Shown in pieces: positions 30,634-43,302 of a stretch of DNA of 64,000 nt. The translations under genes and the position numbers were made by a program. The notes beneath the pieces are model-generated. The model saw only the letters and a list, made by a program, of their open reading frames with translations, did no database searches and was not told where the DNA came from. The stretch lies in NCBI GenBank assembly GCA_009746045.1, contig RPFO01000389.1, positions 1,499,982 through 1,563,981 of the forward strand, written 5' to 3'. Every line of letters starts with the position of its first letter. Positions within the stretch are counted from its first letter, which is position 1. This DNA is from Mesostigma viride (lineage: Eukaryota > Streptophyta > Mesostigmatophyceae > Mesostigmatales > Mesostigmataceae).

Positions 30634-32877
30634 AGTTGAGTAACTCTAGAGCCCTATAGGATCTGGCTCTAAGTTCCCCATGTCCGTCCGCACGCCTTCC
30701 GCTAGCGTCCGCTAAGCCGCCGGCTATAATCCGGCGGTCCGATGCGGTCGACCGGTCTAAGGGCGGCGCCTAGGGCCGGCGCCACCTAGGCCCCGGGGCC
30801 TTATCCGGGTCGGTACGGACAGCTAGCTTGTCCCACGGTTACGGCTAACCGGATAGGCTTTGCTGGCTAAGACATAAACCAGTGGTTGGCCAGCTCCGAC
30901 AGCAGTTCTCTGTGTTCACCTTATCCCAAGCTCATCGTGACCGACCGCCATAGCTCAGCCGGTCGGGGGCTTTAAGGGGACGGTCCCGGCGCGAATATTT
31001 TTGGCGCCAAAAAATTCGCGGTACCCGTCCGTACCGTGATAAAGTGGTGCACGGTGCGCGCACCCCTACCGGAGCTGGCCATGGCGACGTGCTTTCAGGC
31101 AGAGTAGAAAAAGATAGCTCGCGGAATGCAGAGAAACTGAGCGAATCTTAAAGACGATGAGTAAATGATACTACTTCCGTAGCGGAGTTAGCGTTTTTTG
31201 CAGTGTCGATTGTTTTGATTGATGACCATCGCCACGGGGGTCCAATCTGATGTTTTCGTCGAGAGGAATAAATTAGAATGCACGCTGGCGGCGGTGATTG
31301 TCAGGTTTTATGGGCTTTACCTAGCGTCAAGGATGCGTTTAAATCGTTATTGGTAAAGCTTTAAAAAATTTGCTGGGTTTCGGCAAGATTTCCGTCATGA
31401 TCGGTTAGACACTCTCCAGGCTCGCGGGATGCGCGTCTTATTATTCCATGGAAGGTTGTTCTTTCTTGCGCCGCTGGGCGAAGGACAATTCCGGTAATGG
31501 TACGATCGTGTGATCAACGTGACCCTATGAATGTTTCGCTTCCTTTATGGGTTATCAACGCAGGTTTTCGGCTTCTTTCCGTGCAGTTAGCGCCAGGTAT
31601 AATGCCATTCCGTGCTGCGCATCGCCAGATTCCTGGCACCTTTCAGTGGTTTTTATGTACGTTGCATGGCTGGGATGTGTCAAAGCGTGACCGTGGCATA
31701 TCGTCAAGTTGTCAGGGATTTGCTGAGTGGTTTCTTGGAAGGAGATTGCTAACAGCACTCAGTTTTGTGTGAATATTGACGCGGCCTTTCTTAGCAGAGG
31801 CTTCATTGTGGTTAGAGGCTCACAAGCTTGAGTTTGTTTCTTGGCAAACAATAGCGCTGGAAAGAAAGGTGGCAGTGGTTTTTCTGAGGGGCATACTGCA
31901 TGGGTGGAACTGCGCGTAGGTAGGGGTTATCGTTGTCTTGTTGGCCTTTCTCCCACTAAAATGGGAGAGCCCTAATTCATATGCTAGCAAGGCAAGGTAA
32001 CCATGGTAAGAAGCCTTGGCAAGCAGCATGTATGATAATTCTGCTTTCTCTGTGGACTGTCTGTTGTTACCCTTGTTGGGCAATTAGTGGATATGGCTTT
32101 CTAGGGTGTGTTTGAGCTTGGTTTTGGGATGATGCCCACACCATAAACCTGGAATATGCTTTAGAAGTGTTGGCTAGGCATGTAGAGCTACCTGCCTCGT
32201 TGTTGTGCACACACGCAACAGGTTGCCCGTGTCGAGGTAAGGCAAGGGCACATGACGTGCCCAGCCACCTCCTTGTACATTGTGGTCGAATTGGGCATGG
32301 TCAGGAGCCTTTTGGATGGCATAGGAAGTGTTAGTGTGCCTTAATACTCACTAATGCCTTCCTTAGCGTCTGCACAGGTGGCCAACTGCCAAAATTAATA
32401 ACTGCTACAGCTGAGCTCAGAATGCCACCGAACTTTGACAGTGCCTTCTATGGTCATGACAGAATTTGACTTGTGCTTTTCAGGCCTAATTGATGTGTTG
32501 TGAGTGTGTATGGGAATGCCCCGCCTAAAAAAGCGTATTTTTGGCCCAAAAATTAATAACTCAAAGGGATGTGCTGATTTTGTTGATCCAATTAGGTAGA
32601 AACAATGTCCCATGACATTTTTACATGGGGTGTGCTTTTTTCATGCAACTGGTTCTCCCACTGTTCTGGGCAAGATGTGCCCCGGACAGCGTTTTTTTCT
32701 ATTTTTAGCTCACAGCCGGTGTATGGCTGGGGGTAGTACCCCCAACAGGTGGTGGTATGCATGCCCAAACATCATGTTTATGGTCCCCAAACATCATTCA
32801 GTGGTTGTCAGTTGCATTTCTGTAGTTATTAGGGGGGGTAAGTTTTGATATATTTCTATGGGACCCTCCCCTTAACT
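30634..32877 (+). repeat. E7 5' LTR, split by a TTAA insertion
   Basis: AGTTGAGTAACTC to GGCTTTAACT; LTR parts 30634-30975 and 32876-32877 once the insertion and one TTAA are removed. Followed by TGTATTCATAAAA, the same post-LTR sequence as in E8. Confidence 0.85.
30976..32871. mobile_element. 1896 bp TTAA-flanked insertion in E7 LTR
   Basis: TTAA at 30972-30975 and 32872-32875; ends GGGGACGGTCCC and, reversed, GGGGAGGGTCCC. The E8 LTR shows the empty site. No transposase seen; all ORFs are under 95 codons. Near the left end, GGTACCCGTCCGTACC and GGCCATGGCGAC resemble subterminal blocks of the insertions at 19293 and 40259. Confidence 0.8.
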
Positions 32878-32896
32878 TGTATTCATAAAATTCCCG

Positions 32897-35800
32897 ATGG
32901 CTTCCGGTACACGGAGCCGCACGGGCGAACACACAGATACGCCAAGTGGCGAGGCCGCAGGGACCGTCCTGCCATGCTTTAGTGCGGACGAGGCCACGAG
33001 GTTGATGCAAACCCTCGTGGCGCAACCTGAACTGGCCAAGCAGTTCAAGCATTTGATGCTTGCTGCTGACGACGCACTGAATCGCGGCCCTCTCAAGCAA
33101 ACGGAGGTGCCCGCTGATCTACCTGCCGACTATACGGCGGACGACGCAGCAGATTTTCTGGCTGCTCTCAAGCGTCAGCGCGATGGACGCGCGGACAAAG
33201 ATTCGGAGCTGATTGGCAAGTTCCGTGCAGTATTCTGCAGTACAACCAAGCACCCAAACATTGCCAATCTAGTTCGCATTGCGGACGACAACAAACAAAC
33301 CTGGGAAGTTTTTTACAACGGTCTAGATGCCCACTTGTCGCGGTCTAAGGAAGAGGCCGACGAGCAAGCCTTCAACGATTTCGAGGGCTATGCAGTTAAT
33401 AAGGCAAATTTGCCCGGGGCTGCACGTGATTTCCAGGTCTTCGTGCACAAGCACAAGCTGCTAGATACTCTCAAGCCCATTTTCCTGTGCAATCGCTTTC
33501 TCAAGAAATGCGACCTGTCGTCGGATGTGCATCTGACCATATAGCGACGGAACTCAAAAAGAAGAGTGCTGTCAGTTTCGACGAGGGCATGCTGTATTTG
33601 ATCTCATGCTTCAAGAGTGCGCAGTCCAAGCCGACTGCCTCGGCCGCTCTGCCATCCCTGCGCAAGGTGGATGCCGGCGCGTCTTCTTCTTCAGGCGCAG
33701 AGGCTCCAATTACGCGGTCGGAGCTTACGGCCATCCTGAAAAAGGTCGTCGGCCACGGCAACAACGGGGGCCAGCGAGGGCGCAAGCGCGGGCATGGTGG
33801 CGACGCCAAGCAGGGTGATCATCCCCCGGCCAAGCGGCAGCAGGGGGCGTCTACTGACCGCAAGCAACGCTGTGAGCGCTGCTTCGGACGTCGCCATGTC
33901 CGGGATGACTGCCGAGTTCGCCCGGACCTGGAGCTCGAGGACAACCTTTGCCGCAAGTGCCACGACGTTCTGCGTGGTCACAGCGTGGAGGCGTGCAAGG
34001 CCAAGCGCATCGTCGTCCACGGCACACGCGAGGAGTGGGCAGAGCGACGGGCAGCACGAAAGTCAGGTGAGAGCACGCTCGATACCCCTTCTTTTGCTCA
34101 ATGCGTCACGCTGAACCGGGCCGTCGTAGAGCCTGACGTCGTTCCTAAAAGCAACGTGACTGCATCCTCTGTCTCATTCCGTGATGTGCTCACGCAATCC
34201 GTTGATGCTGCTCTGGCTCTGTCGCGCCAGGATCACGTGCTTCCTGAGCACGGGTCTACAATGCGTGACCTAAGCAATGTGGTGTCTTCTAGGTCGGGTG
34301 TGTACAACGCTGAGCGACCAAGCACTACTGCAGCACCCCAGCTAGATACTGGGGCGGTTGGGCCTATGAGGAATGTTGTGGCAGTGCAAGAGAATGCTGG
34401 GCGGGCAGATGTTCTCGGTACACACCACCCTAGTGTGGATCTTCACATTGGCAAGGTGCTCACACGGGCGGCCTTTCGTGCAGCCTCTGAAGCTGCCCAG
34501 TTAGCCAATGTCACTACCCCAGTAGTCACCCCACCTGTTGAGAATCCTGACAATGCCACTGCACCTCAGGCTGTCACCCTGAAACTGTTAGCATACCAGA
34601 TGCACCGTACCTACGGGCATGAGGCCCAAGCCGAGGTAGAGGGGGCACACATGTTGGGGGCACCATTATACAACGAGCTGAAGAATGTGCGTGCTCAGTG
34701 TCCTGCCTGCATCAAGATCAGGAAGAAGTCGCGTAGGCGGCATGCCAAGACTCCACCCTTGGAGCGAGGGTACCTTGTGGGGGATGTCATGCACATGGAA
34801 GGGGGGGACACCTATTTCATAGTCAAGGATAGGTTCAGCAAGGTCACCTACATTGAGCCGCTGCCCCACATGTTTGAGGCTGACCTGCACAGGGCTATCA
34901 AGATCAGCCTGGCTTTCTTTCATCCCGTAGTGGAGCTCATGCTAGACAAGCAGTTCCGCTGTGTGCAAGGTTTGCCGGGGATGGAGGCCGTGGTCATCGT
35001 GGGGCGTGAGGATCACGGCAATATGGGCATGATAGATCGCACTGTAAGCTATGTCAAGACTGTGGCAGCCACGCGACAGGATAACCCACATGGCAAGTCC
35101 TACGCGGTCAAGACGGCGTGGTGCAAAGTGTCCCAATGTCCAGGAAAAGGCCTCAATTGAGGCCTTTTTTATAATGGGTGTTGCATGCAGCCAAACAACT
35201 TTTTTCCAAATATGAGCATAGGCCATGCATTATTATGATTGTTTTGGGGTTGCCAGCACTTAACATCAGTCATATAGCCCCAATACCTATTTAATTATGA
35301 TTTAACAAAACAGGGTGTCGCTGCGGTGGCACCATAAACACAGCATGACCATAGATGCAAGCAGAAAAAAGGCGCTAGTACTCAGTTCCCTCTGCCTCTT
35401 AGGTGTCTTTTGGACCTTACGAGGTTTCCCCACAACACGGTAAGCATGGCATGACATGGCATGCTCCCCAAGGGACGCCTCATACACAATTGCACGGCCG
35501 GGGCTGTCGCGCAGCACTGCAGGCAGCAACAGCCTGCCATGGGTATTGCACGTAACCATGAGGAATCCAAAGCCTCTATTACAAACACGCACAAGGATCA
35601 TGCATTATAATGATAGGTGTGACCTTCCAAGCGCTAAGCTTCACTCACATAGCCCCAATATCTACGTTGTTACGGTATATTCTGACAGGGGTTTGCTGCC
35701 GTGGCAGCAGATGAACAGCACATGGCAAGATATACAAGCATAACTGGACACCATTTGCACTGTCTTCTAGACCTCTAGCTTGATTTTAAGCTTTGCAAGG

Positions 35801-38348
35801 GTTGCCTGAGACATGGCCAGCATGGCAGGAACTGCCATGCTTCTTATGGAAAGCAAACACGTCTACACGGTGGGGGCCAGCCGCAGAGCACTGCACGAAG
35901 TAATATAGCCTGCCTTACGTCACCTCGGCACTAGGCGCCGATAGGCAGCTAAAAACTGGCGATATCACAAGCAAATCGATGCCATTCCCTTTCTACCACC
36001 ACGACGCACTTACCTTTCACACCCCTCACACCCGGGATCACTAAGCACGCATATGCGTTGGCGCTGAACGTGGCTGCATCAGAAAAGCTGTTCAAGCTCG
36101 GCGTTTTCAAGTTGTCCGGAAGCGATGCAGCCCGCTAATCTGGCCGGACAGACGCTCCATGCGTCGTCCATTGACGTATGAAAGCGGCTGCAGCGGCCTC
36201 ACCAGCGCTGTTCGCATACTTGCGCTCCCATATCTGGGGGCGCGCGCGCGTTTATTGTCCGCAACCCAGTTTTTCCTAGCTAAAAACACCCCTTCCTCTA
36301 CCTATGGATTCACGACAAAAGGCTCGCATATAACCAGCGCCCTTTAGTCACGGCTGCCCCAACATCCCCCCCGCCGATCCGCTAGTCTCCTTCCCAACAT
36401 TTCGAAGCATCGTCCTGCTGGCAGGCGCACTATCAACGCCATCTACGCCCCATCTGAACTTCACTAACCTGGCATTCAGCACACAAATAACGACCCCACG
36501 AATTTATAAATCGACTTTTGACACATTTAGCGGTCGGGCTAGCTTCAAGGATAATTTATCTGCCCAACGCGCTCCATACTGCTCGAAATGATGCACGAAC
36601 GTGGCCATACAGTCCATTTTACTCGAGGCCGCCATGGTCGTGCATTCGTGAAAATTCCTCGTCCCGTTGCACGAAAGTGGCCAAAATAGGTACTTTTCCA
36701 CCTCACGTATTTTTCAGTAACCGTCGACCCCTGTCGACCCCAACGGGTCAGGACGCTCAGCACATGTACCAGATTCGCGCCACTGGGGCCGGACGACCCA
36801 TAGGACCGGTCCTTCCCGCCAAAATACCGTACTTTGTGAGATCTTGGTGAAAAAGGCCTCAATTGAGCCAAAAGGCCTCAATTGAGGCCTCTGGACACTG
36901 AGACAAAAGAGCTCATGCATGTGTGCAACCATAGGCACGTGCTCGATGTCAAGGGCTTTGGGCTGGTCACGCCTCGGGGGCTGTCAGCGGGCACCTACTC
37001 ACCCGAGGTAGTAGAGGCATACCAACAGCATCTACAGGATACCGCCGCCAAGCTGCGGCTCAAGGATGCCACGCTGCCTGATTTGTCTAGCGCTTTTGAG
37101 GTCGGGCAGTTGGTCATGTTCCACAAGGAGAGCTCGCCCAGCGGCAAACGGGGCACCATGCAGGTTCCTGGGGCCATCACAAAGTTAGACTGGCCGCTGC
37201 GGGTCATAGACATAGAGTGGAATGATCGGGTGTATAGGGTACCATGGGCATCGGTGGCAGGCTATAAGCAAGGGGATGGCATGGAGAGTGAGCTGGCAGC
37301 CCACAGGGCACTGGGGTGGGTAGTGAAGGATAATGCGCCTGTCGAAGCATCTGAGGTGGTACCCCACGGGTCGCTCCCAGGGGCAGACACAGCTACACCC
37401 CCCCCTCCCCTGGGCCCCAATATGACCCCGTGGATGGGTGGGATGAGGATGGGGTGGGTTTGACGGGACCTAGTGCACGTAATGACTCACCTCCTGTGCT
37501 AGCCACGGATAATGTGGGAGGCCCGCCTAGCGTGGCCTCGCCGGAGGGTCAGGGTCCTGCCCATGCGCCTCGCCCACCTAGGGACCTGGCTTCAACGGTC
37601 ACGGCCTTGTGGCGTGCTCAGGCGCTTAAAGCGAAAGCTGCATCAGGGGTGGCTCAGGTCAAAACTCTCTCACAGGGGGTCAGGCCGGTTAAGTCAGCCT
37701 TGTTTCCTACGACGTGTAGACCGTGGCAGCTGGTGGCTGTGGACACGCAAGCATCCGTGTCTATTATCTCTCGTCGGGCGGCCACCCTGTATCCAGTGCT
37801 AGAGTCGCCGTACAAATCGGTGACCGACTTTGCAGGCACTTCGGCATATCAAGTTACCGGGATGGTGGTGCTGCCGGTGTTGGGCATTGACACGCCGTTT
37901 CACGTCGTGGATGGCTACGAGGATGTGGCCTTGCCGGGCGAACCTTTCGTATCATACCCGGGGTTCTCAGTGTCCGCTGACTTGCTGTCGGTCACGGGGG
38001 TGGGCAGCATCCCGCTTCGCGAGTACCACGCTCCATTGGGGGTGGTGGTCGGGCAGCCCGGCGTCGTGCGGCGCTTACCGATGGCGGCGTTTTCCACACC
38101 GCCGCTCGTCCAGTCCATCATTCAGCCTCAGGATTGGCACCCGCGCAGCTTCGGCCTCCACTCACACTCACTGGCGGCGGATAGCCCTGTGACGTGGGAG
38201 CAACTTGTCCTGGACTGTCAAGATCCTCTCAAGTTTGCTATGTGGCGCGACGCGTTCATTCGAGCCAAGGAGCAGTGGCGAGAGCGCGAGGTCTACCGAG
38301 GATTGGAGAGTGTGCCAGCCGGGGCCACGTGGTTGCGGTTGAAGTTCG
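32897..38348 (+). pseudogene. E7 gag-pol, N-terminal two thirds (gag, integrase, protease-like, RT start)
   Basis: ATG 32897 begins MASGTRSRTGEHTD. Gag core to about 33700 (YTADDAADFLAALKRQRD, WEVFYNGLDAHLSRSKEEAD). Zinc knuckles CERCFGRRHVRDDC and CRKCHDVLRGHSVEAC lie at about 33870-33995. The integrase core carries VKDRFSK (34830), LDKQFRC (34945) and MIDRTVS (35030). A 1.8 kb insertion splits it at 35129-36905. The C-terminal integrase domain is at 36906-37300, the protease-like domain VDTQASVSII at 37740 and RT onset up to 38348. Frameshifts: a 2 bp duplication at 33540 relative to E8, and one near 37425. The polyprotein order is gag-IN-PR-RT-RH. Confidence 0.82.
35129..36905. mobile_element. 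1777 bp insertion with 16 bp palindromes, TSD AAAG, in E7 integrase
   Basis: Flanked by AAAG (35125-35128, 36906-36909); E8 shows the undisturbed site. Ends TGTCCCAATGTCC and, reversed, TGTCTCAGTGTCC. GGCCTCAATTGAGGCC occurs near both ends (35149-35164, 36874-36889), with a degenerate third copy at 36855-36869. No protein recognised (ORFs up to 110 codons). On the reverse strand, AAAAGTACCTATTTTGG is shared with the insertion at 40259. Confidence 0.75.
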
Positions 38349-38693
38349 AGTTAAAGCCCGACCGGCTCAGCTATGGCGGTCGGTCACGTTGAGCTTGGGA
38401 TAAGGTGAACACAGAGAACTACCGTCGGAGCTGGCCCACCACTGGTTTATGTCTTAGCCAGCAAACCCTATCCGGTTAGCCGTAACCGTGGGACAAGCTA
38501 GCCGTCCGTACTGACCCGGATAAGGCCCCGGACTGGGGCCTAGGTGGCGCCGGCCCTAGGCGCCGCCCTTAGACCGGTCGCCCGCATCGGACCGCCGGAT
38601 TATAGCCGGCGGCTGAGCGGACGCTAGCGGATGGCGTGCGGACGGACATGGGGAACTCAGAGCCAGATCCTAGGGCTCTAGAGTTACTCAACT
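38349..38693 (-). repeat. E8 3' LTR (345 bp)
   Basis: Highly structured: inverted repeats GGCCCC/GGGGCC, CCTAGG pairs, GGCGCC twice, and CCGCCGG/CCGGCGG around ATTATA. Also found as the solo LTR at 15015 and in E7. Confidence 0.92.
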
Positions 38694-39071
38694 CCGACAT
38701 ACTCTTTTGTTCTTTGATTAATTATCAAAATAATTACATCAAATGCAGATCATACAAAACCCTCTAAGGTAGGGAACTCAAGGGGGCCTCAAGGCCGTCA
38801 AAATCACCACGGTATCGACCCGCGCCCTTGTGATCACACATGAATAGTGATGTAATAAGTAGCGAGCAAAAAAACAACTATGCCACCAGACAAAAGGTGA
38901 CCCATTTATTAGGACCAGTGACCCGCCGACGGGCCCAAGGCACCGTCCAATGTGGCTAGGGTATGGTCATGACAAGCAAAAAAACTACCACCATGATATT
39001 CGTGAATGCTAGCAACACAGGGTGAGTTATGGCTGTATTCATAAAGCGCCCGAGCCGTAACCCTGTGTGGC
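38694..39071 (-). other. E8 3' untranslated region
   Basis: No ORF. AT-rich near the LTR, with a weak purine tract (AAAGAACAAAAGAG in sense) about 10 bases before the LTR. Confidence 0.5.
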
Positions 39072-42000
39072 TCACGGGTGTTGCATCGTCATGCGCTTGC
39101 GCAACACTGCGTACTGCGGGGCAGCCTCCCGCGCCTCCTTGGTGAGTGCATCCGCGGGATTGAGTTCATCCGCGATGTGCTGGAGACGCGTGACGCAGGA
39201 GGCCGCCTCAGCGAGTACGAGGTAATCAACGTCCTGTGACCGCGCATAGGGATTGTCAAGGAAGGCCAAACAACTTTGTGAGTCAGTGTGCACCGTGCTA
39301 GTCCAGTGAAGAGTGAACCCACACGAGCCAAATACCCAACCCAGCAAGTACCGCAGCCACATGCCATGTGAGATAGCTGAAACAATGCCCCGGCATTCAG
39401 CCGTGTTGGGGCTAGTGGCAATGCGGCTGTGCAAGCGCGAGTACCAATCTAACAACATGCCAGGCTGGCCCTCATTGCTGATAAAGAACAGCGCCCCCAT
39501 GCGGGCCCGCACTTGGCTGACTGTGCGCGTCTCTAGATTAGCATCCGTCACTATCTCGAGGTGCACCGGCTGTAAGCAATCAAGCCCACGAAGCACAATG
39601 CCGGGCGTCATGGCCAGCTGCCGCCGAACATGAATGGACCCTAGTCCTTCCAGCACATCATCGGGCAGGCGAGCGAGCACTGCCAAATCAGGTGCCACCG
39701 TGTCCGCCAACCACCCGAGCTTGCCCTTAACCGAGGGCCCATGGGTTGCCAACAGCGGGGACGGGAGATTGGCCAGCAGGTCAACCACATAGTTGCGGCT
39801 ATCCTGCATGTGCATGACCCATTCGCCAGAACGCGAATCCCGCTGCAACGTAGACTGCACGCCGCAAAATACCACGGGTTTACCCTCCTCATGATCCACC
39901 GCCCTGCCCAGGGGAAACTTAGCCGCCACTGCAGCAAGAAACTGTGTAGCAAAGGTGCGAGGTGCCACCAGCTTGAAGTCGTCACCATGCCACACGAAGA
40001 GGGCTGGCTCGCCAGGGACGCCGGTGGGGACCACAAAGAAGTTAGGATCCGCGCGATGGTACGTGGCCCCTAAGCTCTGCAAGACCTCCTCCGCGGAAAT
40101 GCGGAAGATGATGGGAGAGCTCTGCAGCCCCTCCACCCCTGTCAACAGCTCGATATACTCGCTGCCAATGGTGCCATCCTGCCAGACCACCGGGACCTTC
40201 ACCACGTAGCGGGTGCCTTGCCATGTTTGCTGCGCGACCCCAGCGTCGCTGTGGAGGATGCCCCAAACTCACATGTCCTCAATTGAGGACAAAATCCTCC
40301 CAATAAGGACAGCACCTTCAGCAGCAGGTATTGGCGCGAAACCTTGGTCCCAACGGTCATCTGACCCTTTTCCCGCGAAAATGGACTCGGTACCCGGCGC
40401 GGCGCGGTACTGGGGTCGACAGGACCCGTCCGTACCTGTAAATTATGTGGTGGAGAAAAGTACCTATTTTGGTGGGAACGTTGCAATGCGTGCGTGTGTT
40501 CCCGCAAATTGCGGCTATGGGGTCGAGCCAGGTCCGAGGCTTGCCTGAACTATACAGGCGATCGTTTTGCCCCGGACCAAGACAGAATTATAGATCGACG
40601 TCTAGAGCTTCCGCCCAAGCTGTTTTTGGGGGGCATTCGCTTTTTATTCTCTAAAAAATTCTTTGATGAACGGAATTTGTCTAGTTTGCAGAAAAACGGG
40701 AGGCGGCGTAGATTGCATGACAAGCCGGTATACTGCTCTGTGATGCGCGCTTTTTTCTTGACATTAGCAACGGATACCGTGAGGGTGGGTATTGTTACGC
40801 TTTCGGGTTCAAGGGCGAGTTCTGGGTACAAGTATTTTGGGCGGTTGGAAGCGTTAAATATACCCAGTTTTTATGTCGTCAGATCGTCGTTGCGCCTGGC
40901 GACGACGGCGGTGGGCGCGAGCCATAGATTTCATTTGCCGCAAGGCTGGGTGCTGCCCGCGCGTCCCCATGCTTTCTTTTATAATTTTCGAGCCTTTCCG
41001 CGCATCTGGCCGGCTGGGAGCACGTCGAGAAGCCGTCTCCGGACATCATCCGCATCCGTTTCTTCATATAAATTGCGACAACACATGTCGTAGGTTGTTA
41101 TTCGATTACATTGTATGATTTCGATTGTGTATTATGCCCAGCCCCTTCATTTTCATGCCGCTGTTGAATGGGGAGAGGCGAGTGTTAGCTGGCCACCGTT
41201 TTTTCCTTCCGTTCCGTCAATGCAAAGGTAATCGTTATCTGCATGGCCAACGCTGGCGTTAAAAGCAATGCCTTGCTTGCTATGGTAAGCGTAGTGTGGA
41301 TAGTTTCTTGTTGCTGCCTTGTTGCTGAAAGTTTTTCCAAGGCTTTCTGGGATCTTGCCTATATGGTTTCTGACATATAACCCTTTTTCTAGAGGGAGCT
41401 AGGTAGAGGAGTTGCCTTGTCATGTTGGCGTTCTGCTGCTGTGATAGCCTCTTCGTCTTTGCAATACCTATAATGAGCCCTTTATATTGCATGCATGGCT
41501 CTAGTAAGGGTGCTAAAGCACCATGGTGTCACCTAAGCGTCCTACGAAGACCTAGGACCTTACTTGGCCACTGAAAACCTGTCCTTAGCCTAGTTTGGCT
41601 TAGCTAGCTTTCCTTGTGCTCTGCCAAGTGCAATTGCTCGTATCGGGGTCCTGGCCGTCTGTCATAGCTTTCCGTGGGGTGGCCAAGCATGGGCAGCCCC
41701 GGGGTGGCTGCCACATGTTAGGGAGGTGTCCTATGGGTTTGGTGACCGCTTGTGGTCCTTGGAAGCATGGTCTTTATGTCTCATTCTCTCGTGCATTCAA
41801 GTGGAGGGTTTTTCTTGGTTGCCGATGCAGGCCCCCCTGCACCTAACAATTCATAATTAAACAGGAAATGCGCACATATGGATGATGTTAAGCATTGGAA
41901 CTCTCAAACACATCATAAATGATCATGGTTCAAAGCCCCATGCTTACTTTTTTGTGTGTGAGAGAGTTATTAACAGTATTGCACTGTCCTCAATTGAGGA

Positions 42001-42628
42001 CAAAACTGTTGGGTGTCAGCCAAGGAATCCCCGCTGAAAGTCACCGCACCACATCCCGTAGTCCTTGCCCGCGTTCCGCTTGCCCAAGTAGATGACCGTC
42101 AGTAGCCGATGCGAAACATGGTTGAGCCCAGGGGTATAAAGATCCTTGGCATCCAGCGGGGAGGACCCCTTCGTCTCCGTGACCACGGGCCTTACCCGGA
42201 ACACCACCGAAGAGTTGGTCTCGTCCGGCTTGTAGGTGAGCACGAACTTCAACCGCAACCGCGTGGCCCCGGCTGGCACACTCTCCAATCCTCGGTAGAC
42301 CTCGCGCTCTCGCCACTGCTCCTTGGCTCGAATGAACGCGTCGCGCCACAAAGCAAACTTGAGAGGATCTTGACAGTCCAGGACAAGTTGCTCCCACGTC
42401 ACAGGGCTATCCGCCGCCAGTGAGTGTGAGTGGAGGCCGAAGCTGCGCGGGTGCCAATCCTGAGGCTGAATGATGGACTGGACGAGCGGCGGTGTGGAAA
42501 ACGCCGCTACGGTAAGCGCCGCACGACGCCGGGCTGCCCGACCACCACCCCCAATGGAGCGTGGTACTCGCGAAGCGGGATGCTGCCCACCCCCGCGACT
42601 GACAGCAAGTCAGCGGACACTGAGAACC
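39072..42628 (-). pseudogene. E8 pol, C-terminal part: RT and RNase H, split by an insertion
   Basis: Continues the ORF from 51659. Sense order: end of protease-like domain and linker (42628-42410), RT onset (EQWREREVYRGLESVPAG, VRPVVTETKG, DLYTPGLNHV, MWCGDFQR at about 42030). The 40259-42022 insertion follows, then AFLHSDAGVAQQTW, GLQSSPIIFR, the active site VWHGDDFKLV (about 39985) and FPLGRAVDHEEGKPVVFCG. RNase H has IVTDANLETR, TAECRGIVSA, HTDSQSCLAF and ELNPADALTKEA, ending at 39072. Without the insertion the frame looks open. It provides reverse transcription of the element. Confidence 0.85.
40259..42022. mobile_element. 1764 bp insertion with 16 bp palindromes, TSD AGGA, in E8 RT
   Basis: Flanked by AGGA (40255-40258, 42023-42026); E7 at 55535 shows the empty site. 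GTCCTCAATTGAGGAC near both ends (40275-40290, 41986-42001). The outermost 15 bases pair poorly (TGCCCC.../...CAGCCA). Longest ORF 199 codons (40494-41093, plus), no recognised domain. Similar design to the insertion at 35129. Confidence 0.72.
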
Positions 42629-42633
42629 CCGGG

Positions 42634-43277
42634 AGTTAGCATTTTGGGCAACCAATATGCTAAGTGGATACAGTTTGGAAAGACCTTTCCAACGCCGTGC
42701 TGACCGCCTGAAACAGACAAGGGACGAGAAAGATATCAAGTCCCGAAGTCCTAGCCATCCGTGGCCGACTAGGGTGCAGTCCTCTGGTGTAGTGGACAGG
42801 ACACGTGGCAGGCCGTGCCTGCACAGGCTTAGCCTGTCTATCACGTGACTGTGGTCCACGTAGACCAGGAGGAGCAGCAGCCTGTGACTAGTAGGGTACT
42901 GGCACTGGCACAAGGCTGCAAGGATACTAGGCCTTGCAGGCTTGTGACAGGTCCTGTACTTCCTAGGTTGCAGAGTCTAGGCAAATCCAGTACGTCCTGG
43001 CTCTGCACTGATGCCAGTGGACGTTGTGGATTTGCCTGCACGCCTGCACGTGCCTCGTCATGCCGATGGGAACGAGGAACAACGCAAGGATATAGCTTGG
43101 TCATGGGGGATGACCAGCTATCTCGGAAAGCACGAACCGTGGGTGCCACCTTGGTCGTGGAAGTGCCCATTGTGGTCGTGGCCTGGTGAACAGATTTAAG
43201 GTTGCTGCCTTGCAACATTGGCTAAGACGCGCTGTGAAAGACCAAGAGCTCACATACGTTGGGAGCTCTTTCTAACT
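42634..43277 (+). repeat. E9 5' LTR (644 bp)
   Basis: AGTTAGCATTTTGGGC to GAGCTCTTTCTAACT. It differs from the 3' LTR by several indels around 42885-42915, but matches the inverted copy at 44245-44776. Confidence 0.9.
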
Positions 43278-43287
43278 CGTATTATTG
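43278..43287 (+). promoter_or_regulatory. E9 candidate primer-binding site
   Basis: CGTATTATTG immediately after the LTR, same as in E2. Not a TGG-type site. Confidence 0.5.
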
Positions 43288-43302
43288 TCTCCTTACTTCT
43301 TC

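Noticed and set aside
32897..33544. Possible host nuclear gene (MASGTRSRTGEHTD...)
   Set aside because: The same ORF follows an identical LTR in E8 and leads into zinc knuckles and integrase; it is R-family gag.
40494..41093. 199-codon plus-strand ORF in the 40259 insertion
   Set aside because: No recognisable domain, unusual composition, and not shared with the related insertion at 35129.
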